Assembly (NCBI GenBank): GCA_029688955.1
Contig: JARUKZ010000043.1
Coordinates: forward strand, 1 to 35,952
Direction: 5' to 3'
Source: Chitinispirillales bacterium ANBcel5
Lineage (GTDB): Bacteria; Fibrobacterota; Chitinivibrionia; Chitinivibrionales; Chitinispirillaceae
DNA length: 35,952 nt
Position 1 is the stretch's first letter. Every line of letters begins with the position of its first letter. Under the pieces are notes generated by a model that was not told the origin of the DNA, made no database searches, and saw only the letters and a list, made by a program, of their open reading frames with translations. The position numbers were made by a program, and so were the translations under genes. Below are positions 24,542 to 31,495 of the stretch, piece by piece.

Positions 24542-26041
24542 ATGAAGGTTGCAGTATGGTTTCTTGTAATTTTTTGTATAGCTGTATCTGCATTGGAAAA
24601 CAATCGCTATGCCGTATTGATCGGATGCAATGATGGGGGTGCAGAACTTTCTATCCTCAACTATGCTGAATCGGATGTTAAACGATTTGCAGAAGTCTTG
24701 ACCGGTCCAGGTCAATTTCCATCTCAAAATGTAGTATCACTCTTTGCTCCTGATGTTTCAGAGCTGCAGGAGAGTATTACCATTATTAAAGAGCAAATTC
24801 AAACCAATGGTAACTTTGATGACGCGCTGTTTCTGTTTTATTATTCAGGGCACTCAGACGGCGACCATTTATTGCTTGGAGAAGAGAAGTATCCGCTTAA
24901 AAAAATCAAAGCACTTCTTAACGAGTCTGAACTGGCAGGTGTAAGAATCGGAATTTTTGATGCCTGTTACAGTGGAGCAGTAACCGGGTTTAAGGGGGGA
25001 AGGCGGGCTGATCCCTTTTTTATGGATACGAAGCAGAAAGTAAAGGGACTAGTGTTAATTTCCTCTTCAGCAGCTCATCAACGGGCTCAGGAAAGCGAAA
25101 CACTGAAAGGTTCTATTTTCACTCATCACTGGATTAATGGCCTCAGTGGAAGTGCTGATTTAAATGGGGATCGTTATGTCACGCTCAATGAGGCGTACCG
25201 GTATGCGTACCATAAAACCATAGAATCTTCGGCTTTGACCGGGGGAGGAGTTCAGCACCCTTCCTACCATTTTAATATTCAGGGTGAGGGCGAAATTCGC
25301 CTTACAAATCTTAACAAAGGTACCCTAAGTGGTATCCTTTTTGACCGATCCACCCAGGGGTCGTTTTTGGTCCTTAGCCCAACATACAGTGATGTGTATG
25401 CGGATTTTACCAAAGAAAGCGGAAGAGAGCTCTTTGTTTCTCTTCCACCGGGGGAATACAGTGTTATAAATGCAAGAACCTCAGAGGTGTTTCAGCGAAA
25501 TATGGCTGTTAGCCATAGAAATACCACAATTATAACAAGCAGGATGCTTACAGAGATGCCCCTTATTGACAGAACCCGGGTGAAGGGGCCTGAACAACCT
25601 GGTACAGAAGGTAGTGCGCAAAGCAATTCTTTGCCCTCAATGAGGTGGGGCTTTGGTGGCGGGGTGCTGTCCCATATGGGCTCTGGCGGTCAATCGGATA
25701 TAGTACTTTCAGCCACCGGCTCTTACCAGCTTGATGCAGATATGGATCTTTTCTTCAATCTTAACGTTCAGCCCTTTGCTAAAAATGCAGGCTTAAATGC
25801 CGGGGTGAATGTCTACTCTCAGATAAACGATTTCGACGTTTTTGCAGGTGTAGGGCCGGGCTTACGGTACATGAGCTCCGGTAAGGATGTGGCGATGTCT
25901 TTAAGAACTCATGCCGGCTTCTCCAGAGTACTTGGAAATAATATTGAAATTCAGGCCATGATACCTTTTATTATCAACTTTTCCAGAACCGGGCAGTTTG
26001 GTACTGGTATTAAGATGCGTTTTCTGTTTCCGGGTAGTTAA
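24542..26041 (+). CDS. Exported caspase-like (peptidase C14) protease with C-terminal barrel-like domain
   Basis: A 499-residue protein. The first 17-18 residues are a signal peptide. The p20-like caspase domain (about 20-235) starts with RYAVLIGCNDGG and has the dyad His104 (YYSGHSDGDH) and Cys142 (FDACYSGA). Residues 206-217 (DLNGDRYVTLNE) fit a calcium-binding EF-hand loop. A middle beta region (about 255-345) follows. The last 135 residues (GGGVLSHMGSGG to MRFLFPG) have alternating small and aromatic residues with a terminal Phe strand, like an outer-membrane barrel. The protease would therefore sit in the periplasm or be surface-bound, which is unusual for caspase homologues. It lies six bases after the anti-sigma gene, with AAGGGG overlapping that gene's end. 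Confidence 0.85.
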   Translation: MKVAVWFLVIFCIAVSALENNRYAVLIGCNDGGAELSILNYAESDVKRFAEVLTGPGQFPSQNVVSLFAPDVSELQESITIIKEQIQTNGNFDDALFLFYYSGHSDGDHLLLGEEKYPLKKIKALLNESELAGVRIGIFDACYSGAVTGFKGGRRADPFFMDTKQKVKGLVLISSSAAHQRAQESETLKGSIFTHHWINGLSGSADLNGDRYVTLNEAYRYAYHKTIESSALTGGGVQHPSYHFNIQGEGEIRLTNLNKGTLSGILFDRSTQGSFLVLSPTYSDVYADFTKESGRELFVSLPPGEYSVINARTSEVFQRNMAVSHRNTTIITSRMLTEMPLIDRTRVKGPEQPGTEGSAQSNSLPSMRWGFGGGVLSHMGSGGQSDIVLSATGSYQLDADMDLFFNLNVQPFAKNAGLNAGVNVYSQINDFDVFAGVGPGLRYMSSGKDVAMSLRTHAGFSRVLGNNIEIQAMIPFIINFSRTGQFGTGIKMRFLFPGS

Positions 26042-26151
26042 ACCATGCTGGTGTTAACTATCGTAAAACCAAATAAAAGTGTAGCTTTTTTCAAACAGAG
26101 CAGCGTCTAATAGATAGAACAGAGAGAAAACATTTTTCAAGTGAGGTTTTA

Positions 26152-26706
26152 ATGAAAAAAGTGCTTCTAAGTTTTGCTTTAGTGCTGGGGGTAAGCTTAA
26201 GTGCGTATGCGGGCAATTCTGGTGTGCATACAACGCCGCTTAAGATCTATAGTGGAGGAATAGGAGTTGGGGCAATGGTTCCCCTTGAGCAGGATGTCGA
26301 TTCTCCATCACAACAACTTCTAAGGGTATCGTTCATAAATTCATGGCATTTCAGGGAACATGTCTCCTTGTTTCTTGATGTGAATTGGTTTGCTCCGGGA
26401 TTGAATGTGGGAGCGGATGCGGGGTTTGATTTTCTGCTTTCCACTTCCTATTTCAGGCCATTTTTCGGTTTTGGTATAGGTGCCCATCATTTCGAAAGTG
26501 ATGAACATGATGATTTTCGAAGCAATTTCGGACCATCGGCAACCGCTCACATCGGCTTTGAACTGGATATTACCGAAACCGTTCAGGTCAGAGCAAGAGT
26601 GCCCTATTATGTCGTTTTGAATGAAGAGAGAAACCACGGTGCTGGTTTGGATATTGGTGTTATGTTCACAAGCCCTCTTAGAAGGGTTAGGAAGCTGAAC
26701 TATTAA
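26152..26706 (+). CDS. Small outer-membrane beta-barrel protein
   Basis: A 184-residue exported protein with a signal peptide ending near AYA (residues 1-20). The rest shows short amphipathic strands with Gly and aromatic residues (IGVGAMVPL, SLFLDVNWFAPGLNVGADAGFDF, PFFGFGIGAHHF). It matches the C-terminal domain of the preceding caspase-like protein in layout: SLFLDVN/DLFFNLN, FGFGIGAHHF/FAGVGPGLRY and a final GAGLDIGVMF/GTGIKMRF. I infer homology by eye only. It begins 110 bases after the caspase stop with a GAGG site. No enzymatic motif is visible. It could be an anchor or partner of the caspase, or an independent porin-like protein. Confidence 0.7.
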   Translation: MKKVLLSFALVLGVSLSAYAGNSGVHTTPLKIYSGGIGVGAMVPLEQDVDSPSQQLLRVSFINSWHFREHVSLFLDVNWFAPGLNVGADAGFDFLLSTSYFRPFFGFGIGAHHFESDEHDDFRSNFGPSATAHIGFELDITETVQVRARVPYYVVLNEERNHGAGLDIGVMFTSPLRRVRKLNY

Positions 26707-26742
26707 TTGGGTTGGGAAAAAGTCTTTTCACAGGAGAAAAAT

Positions 26743-27294
26743 ATGAATAAGATAGCAATTGTTACACTCTTTTTATCGGCGCTCTCTGTCGTTTGGGTGG
26801 CCAATGCTGAGAACGACTCTTCAAAGGATAGAAATGTTACAATCATTCAGGGAAGGTCCACCGCTGATGGTAAATCGGATATGAAGGAGCGTCTTTTGGA
26901 GGAGTGTATTGTTTCATTACCAGCAGTTGATGAGCTTGAGGCTCAGGTGGATGCCCAAAGTGAGTATTTAAGGGAAATAAACGGTGAAGCCGGAAGAGAT
27001 GAATTTGTGAACACCTACTCAGCCACCATCGAAATCAACTATATGCTCCATCAAAAAGTGCTCGTGGTGGTTACAACCAGTACCATACAGGCCCAGGAAC
27101 CGGTGATGAAAGTTGTTGATCGAAATATCAGGCAGACGGTACGATTTGAATCCAATCCGGCAAACGGGGATATCTTTGCCGGAAGATCAAACAGACAGTA
27201 TTATTTTAGTACCCGTGAGGGGGCTATAGAGGATGCCAGAGAAAGGGCGCAGGTGTGGCTGAAACAACAGTCTGCTGTAGTATGCCCCGATTGA
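26743..27294 (+). CDS. Small exported protein of unknown function
   Basis: A 183-residue protein with a signal peptide ending near ANA (about residue 21) and no lipobox. I do not recognise the family. The mature part is mostly hydrophilic, with a beta-rich middle (TYSATIEINYMLHQKVLVVVTTSTIQ) and a helical C-terminus (REGAIEDARERAQVWLKQQ). Two cysteines are present. The frame could open at a TTG (26707), but AGGAG before ATG 26743 and the signal peptide there decide the start. It lies 36 bases after the barrel gene and 122 bases before the LpoB-like gene, so it may belong to the envelope cluster. Confidence 0.75.
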   Translation: MNKIAIVTLFLSALSVVWVANAENDSSKDRNVTIIQGRSTADGKSDMKERLLEECIVSLPAVDELEAQVDAQSEYLREINGEAGRDEFVNTYSATIEINYMLHQKVLVVVTTSTIQAQEPVMKVVDRNIRQTVRFESNPANGDIFAGRSNRQYYFSTREGAIEDARERAQVWLKQQSAVVCPD

Positions 27295-27416
27295 TTCTTT
27301 TTAGTACCTATTATTAGGTAATCAATGATGAAAAAGTTTATTTTGTGGTTAATTGAGCAGCTATCCTGAAACGGGTAGATATAAAGAAAAAAGAGTACGA
27401 CTTAGAGGAGGCCTTT

Positions 27417-28010
27417 ATGGGAAAGTTTAAAGCGTTGATTTATCTTGCACTTGCGCTGATTGTGGCAGGTTGCTCGACTAAAGTTTCAAGAGTAGATACC
27501 GATTCTACCATCGACCTGACTGGTAGATGGAATGACACCGACTCACGTCTGGTTGCTGAAGAGATGATAGAAGACTGTCTCAATCAGCGCTGGCTCTATA
27601 AATGGGAAACTGAAGGAAAGCGGCCTACCGTTATCGTAGGAAATATCGTCAACAGGAGTCATGAACATATAAACACCCAGACCTTTACCAGAAACATAGA
27701 GCGTGAGCTTTTAAACAGTGGTAGGGTGCAGTTTGTGGCCACACGGGAGGAACGTGAGCAGCTCCGTGAAGAGCGTCTCGATCAGGCTGAACATGCTTCA
27801 GTGCAGACACAGCAGCAGATGGGTGAAGAATACGGTGCTGATCTGATGCTTATTGGTTCCATAAACACAATTGTGGACCAGGAGGGGCGCAGAGCAGTTA
27901 TCTATTACCAGGTAAATATGGAACTGGTTGAGATTGAATCCAATATGAAAGTATGGATCGGTGAAAAGCAGATTAAAAAGTATGTGGAGAGAGCATCTAC
28001 AAAGTTCTAA
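27417..28010 (+). CDS. LpoB-like penicillin-binding protein activator lipoprotein
   Basis: A 197-residue lipoprotein with the lipobox VAGC (Cys19). The mature start includes DTDSTIDLTGRWNDTDSRLVAEEMI, which I recognise as characteristic of the LpoB family. The following domain (about 60-197) has VIVGNIVNRSHEHINT, ELLNSGRVQFVATREEREQLREER, and GADLMLIGSINTIVDQEGRR. In E. coli LpoB stretches from the outer membrane to activate PBP1b in peptidoglycan synthesis. The Pro-rich linker used there is absent here, so reach and partner may differ. The ribosome binding site GAGGAGG is strong. Related lipoprotein neighbours follow. Confidence 0.85.
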   Translation: MGKFKALIYLALALIVAGCSTKVSRVDTDSTIDLTGRWNDTDSRLVAEEMIEDCLNQRWLYKWETEGKRPTVIVGNIVNRSHEHINTQTFTRNIERELLNSGRVQFVATREEREQLREERLDQAEHASVQTQQQMGEEYGADLMLIGSINTIVDQEGRRAVIYYQVNMELVEIESNMKVWIGEKQIKKYVERASTKF

Positions 28011-28041
28011 TCCTTCCAAACTTGAGAGGCACTTCAGACCG

Positions 28042-29499
28042 ATGTTTTATACGTGTTTTACTACTTTCAAAAAAAGTACCGCTATCATTCTTCTGACTGC
28101 CTCTTTTTTGCTCATTTCCTGTGCCGGCAGAAGTGCGTTACGCCAGGAAAAGATCAACAAAACTGTTACCAGTGGCGATTTTCTCTCCGCTGTATCGATG
28201 ATTAAGGATAATGACAATCTTTATGGCAGAAACGAGCAGTTTCTGTATTACTTCGATATAGGGGTGCTGTATCATTATGCCGGGCTTTTCGATTCCAGTA
28301 CCACCTATCTTATGAAGGCTGCTGATGTGCACGATCAACTCTTTGCGCGATCCATTACCAATGAAGCAGCAGCCATAATGACCAATGATAACATGCGTCC
28401 CTACCGAAGCAAACGCTATGAGCTGGTAATGCTGCATCTGTTTACTGCTTTAAATTTTAAGGCACAGGGAAGGATCGATGAGGCTTTGGTCGAAAGCCGC
28501 AGAATGCAGCTTCACTTTGATGAATGGCAGCGCACCGATTCAAGAGGAAGAAGATATACCAGTGATGGGCTCTTCCATCTGATCACATCCTTTGCTTATC
28601 AGCAGGTTGGAGAAAGCAGCAATTCTCTTATTTCCCTTTACAAAGCAGTTCAGGCATATCAGCGTGGTCCCGTTAAGCTGCCCCCCGAAGTTAAAGGGTA
28701 TGCTTATAATCGTTTTGTACGAAATGACCGGGCCGATGATACTGCACGACTTAATATCTCCGCCCCAGGGCAAAATACCTGGCCGGAGAGGAGGGGTTCG
28801 GAAATTGTACTGATAAGCTATGCCGGAAGAGGTCCGGTGCTTAAAGAAACCGCCTGGTCGGGTACCTATATAAAAGATGGGCTTCTGGTTATTAACCATA
28901 AAGGCCCCGATGGCAAGAACGAGACTATCAGTATGCATGCCCCGCCCCTGCCTGCTTCCGAGTACGAAAAGGCCAATGAGGGCAAACCTACCAGATCAGG
29001 AACGACGTTTCATGTAAAATTCGCGTTACCAACTGTTAAAACGTTTCCATCCCGCACCAACAACTTTTCGGTGCTGTTAGAGGAATCCGGAAAGAGGTTT
29101 AATTCGGTGATGGTAAATGATCTTGATGCTACTACCGAGAGCTATCTGCAGGAGAACTTAAACACTATAGTAGCCAGAACCGCTGTGAGAGTGGTTTTAC
29201 GCACCATTGCAGCTGAAAGGGCTAAGGCCAGAGTGCGTACAGAGAACCCATTGGCTAATCTGATGATCAATCTGGGAACCGATGTCCTTAGCTCTCAGAT
29301 GGAGCGGGCTGATGTCAGAGGGGCCTCTGTTACTCCAAAAACTGTTCATATGACCAGAATACCTGTGGAGCCGGGGGTGCACAATTTGGTGATAGATGCT
29401 CATGATAGAAATGGCAATGTGATTGAAAAAAAGAGGTTTGAAGATATAGCGGTAAGAAGAGGGCAGAAAAAGTATCTCTTTCACCACTCATTTAAGTGA
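28042..29499 (+). CDS. COG3014-like lipoprotein of the LpoB neighbourhood
   Basis: A 485-residue lipoprotein. I place the start at ATG 28042, because the signal peptide with lipobox LISC (Cys27) begins there. An open frame from 27961 would overlap the LpoB-like gene by 50 bases. The N-terminal half is TPR-like helices (FLYYFDIGVLYHYAGLFDSSTTYLMKAADV near 60-95). The C-terminal half is beta-rich, with SEIVLISYAGRGPVLKE and a GVHNLVIDAHDRNGN strand. This arrangement and the neighbour LpoB fit COG3014, seen beside lpoB in Gammaproteobacteria; that link is from memory. The start lies 31 bases after the lpoB-like gene. The molecular function is not known. Confidence 0.75.
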   Translation: MFYTCFTTFKKSTAIILLTASFLLISCAGRSALRQEKINKTVTSGDFLSAVSMIKDNDNLYGRNEQFLYYFDIGVLYHYAGLFDSSTTYLMKAADVHDQLFARSITNEAAAIMTNDNMRPYRSKRYELVMLHLFTALNFKAQGRIDEALVESRRMQLHFDEWQRTDSRGRRYTSDGLFHLITSFAYQQVGESSNSLISLYKAVQAYQRGPVKLPPEVKGYAYNRFVRNDRADDTARLNISAPGQNTWPERRGSEIVLISYAGRGPVLKETAWSGTYIKDGLLVINHKGPDGKNETISMHAPPLPASEYEKANEGKPTRSGTTFHVKFALPTVKTFPSRTNNFSVLLEESGKRFNSVMVNDLDATTESYLQENLNTIVARTAVRVVLRTIAAERAKARVRTENPLANLMINLGTDVLSSQMERADVRGASVTPKTVHMTRIPVEPGVHNLVIDAHDRNGNVIEKKRFEDIAVRRGQKKYLFHHSFK

Positions 29500-29609
29500 T
29501 CCTGGAAAAAGTGTTCTTGCTTTAACATGGGGGTGATTGTATATATTATAATGTTTTTTTGAGGCAGATTAAGCGAATAAAAAAAACCTTTAAAATCACA
29601 GGAGGAACT

Positions 29610-30521
29610 ATGAAAAGGATACTTGCAGTTGCGGCTTTGGTAGCCACAGTGGCATTAAACGGTTGTGGACTTGTGGATTCAGATGAAGACCGGGTCGATT
29701 TCGAAGGACTCAAGGTCGATGGCACGGTATACGTTGGAGGTGGTACCAGAGGTATAGAAGGCAGACTTGATGGAACTAATGAAATTGAGAGGTTTTGGTT
29801 TGAAGTTTATGATTCTTCCGATGAAGATGTAAGCAACTCATTTGACTTTGTATTTGATGAACTTAATGATAGGAGAATCAGGTTTCCAAGAGATACTGAA
29901 GCCACCATACGCGCCACCGATTCAGACCTTCCCAGTGGAGAGTACAGACTGGTGGTGGTTGCACGCATCTCAGGCAGAAACTTCAGAGGTGAGGCGTACT
30001 TCAACGTCATTAATGATAATGAAGATCAAAACGGTGATGTAGAGCCCGATCCAACTCCGGTGAACGATGTTACTGTTACACTTGGAGGACATGGCAACAA
30101 TGATATAGGAAGTTCTGTTAATCTGGACAACGGACAGGTTATGATGGCTACTGCTGCAAAAGAATCCGGTTCTGGAGTTGATATCGTTTATACCTACTCA
30201 GGTGTTCTCAATAGCCCTGTTCTAATGACACCTGTTTATACAAAGGAAGACAGTAATATCGGGATCTTCGCAGATTGGAATGACCCTCATGATACACGCT
30301 TTCACAAAGTTGCTATGACCAGCGCTGAATTTAATAACGTTGAGTCTGTAGAAGAGGTCGAAGAACTTTTTGATCCATCTGAAACGTTTGAAGGACGTGT
30401 TCCTTGTGCACAGGGTGATGTTTTCGTCGTAGAAACAACAGAAGGAGCATATGTTCTTATCAGAATCGATACGGTCTCTTCTGATGCAACTGGCACAGCT
30501 ACCATTAAAGTACTTAACTAA
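29610..30521 (+). CDS. Lipoprotein of unknown function
   Basis: A 303-residue lipoprotein with the lipobox ALNGC (Cys19), started at ATG 29610 after a strong GGAGGAAC. An earlier TTG frame (29559) adds 17 basic residues and is unlikely. The mature part is acidic and beta-rich, and I do not recognise the family. An Ig-like region (about 30-140) is followed by an acidic linker (NDNEDQNGDVEPDPTPVND), then a second beta domain (about 160-300) with YTYSGVLNSPVLMTPVYTKE and GAYVLIRIDTV. The spacing and linker suggest two globular domains on the periplasmic or outer face. A strong hairpin follows the stop codon. Confidence 0.72.
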   Translation: MKRILAVAALVATVALNGCGLVDSDEDRVDFEGLKVDGTVYVGGGTRGIEGRLDGTNEIERFWFEVYDSSDEDVSNSFDFVFDELNDRRIRFPRDTEATIRATDSDLPSGEYRLVVVARISGRNFRGEAYFNVINDNEDQNGDVEPDPTPVNDVTVTLGGHGNNDIGSSVNLDNGQVMMATAAKESGSGVDIVYTYSGVLNSPVLMTPVYTKEDSNIGIFADWNDPHDTRFHKVAMTSAEFNNVESVEEVEELFDPSETFEGRVPCAQGDVFVVETTEGAYVLIRIDTVSSDATGTATIKVLN

Positions 30522-30535
30522 ATTATTGCAATAAT

Positions 30536-30562
30536 GATGGATACTGAATCTCAGTATCCATC
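30536..30562 (+). terminator. Perfect 12-pair hairpin between the lipoprotein and M48 genes
   Basis: GATGGATACTGA (30536-30547) and TCAGTATCCATC (30551-30562) form a perfect stem with a three-base loop, 15 bases after the lipoprotein stop. No T run follows. It covers the upstream candidate ATGs (30534, 30537) of the next gene and ends 20 bases before the start chosen here. Confidence 0.6.
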
Positions 30563-30581
30563 AATTAACCATCGTAAAAAA

Positions 30582-31370
30582 ATGATGAAAAATGGTCTTG
30601 CTTCCACTGCTTTTTTTCTTCTGCTTCTCACTTCCTGCACTACTGTTTCCTATATATTCGTCTCCGATCAGCAGGAGGTGGAACTTGGAAACCAGATTAA
30701 AAGAGAACTGCTCAGTGACTCCGATGAATATCCGGTGTATAACAGAAACCAGGCTGTCGTTCGCTATGTCGATTCCATAGGACAGGCTTTGGTCAGAGCA
30801 CAGAGTGATCGCAGAAATATTCCATTCACCTTTACTATCATCGATAAGAATGTAATAAACGCGTTTGCTGTACCCGGCGGGCACGTATTTGTGTACAGGG
30901 GCCTGATAGAGGCCTGCAGAAATGAGGCAGAGCTTGCCGCTGTTTTAGCCCATGAGATCGCTCATATCACCATGCGCCACGGAATAAAACTCCTGATTAA
31001 GCAGTACGGGGCTGCTCTTTTAATCGATATCGTTATTGATGATGATAATAGTCTGAATCACTACCTTAGCAATATTGCCGCCTCCATGGGGTTTCTCAAA
31101 TACAGCCGCAACAATGAATTTGAAGCTGACAGCCTCGCTGTTGAGTACTCAATACTTGCAAACTATAACCCCACAGGGATGGAAACCTTTCTTACGCTTC
31201 TCAGGGATGATGCACCTGCTCGCCCCCGAATAGCAGAGATTTTCAGCACTCACCCAAACCCTGAAGACCGAATAGAGCGTGTGAAGGGGATTATTGGGCG
31301 CAAATCCCAAAACCTCAGTGACGCACAGCTCTTTAGAGAGCGATTTATGCACTATCACTCACAAATCTAA
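30582..31370 (+). CDS. M48-family zinc metalloprotease lipoprotein
   Basis: A 262-residue lipoprotein. The lipobox is LLTSC (Cys19), which fits a start at one of the two ATGs at 30582 and 30585, not at 30534. The upstream stretch is a hairpin and would give an unnatural 16-residue prefix. The zinc site is HEIAH (His124, Glu125, His128), with Glu181 in NEFEAD as third ligand. It resembles BepA/LoiP-type periplasmic proteases that degrade or mature outer-membrane proteins. The part from ANYNPTGMETFLTLLRD onward is the family's usual C-terminal segment; the C-terminal TPR of BepA is lacking. The ribosome binding site is weak. It is the last gene of the envelope row before AsmA. Confidence 0.9.
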   Translation: MMKNGLASTAFFLLLLTSCTTVSYIFVSDQQEVELGNQIKRELLSDSDEYPVYNRNQAVVRYVDSIGQALVRAQSDRRNIPFTFTIIDKNVINAFAVPGGHVFVYRGLIEACRNEAELAAVLAHEIAHITMRHGIKLLIKQYGAALLIDIVIDDDNSLNHYLSNIAASMGFLKYSRNNEFEADSLAVEYSILANYNPTGMETFLTLLRDDAPARPRIAEIFSTHPNPEDRIERVKGIIGRKSQNLSDAQLFRERFMHYHSQI

Positions 31371-31495
31371 ACCTCAAAACTACTTATACCAACACAAATT
31401 TAACTCCCGGCTTTCCTTGTTGCGCTAAACACATAGTATATTTATTCAGAAACTCTTACCTGTTTGATTCCTTAACTCTTCTACGGGAGATTTTG

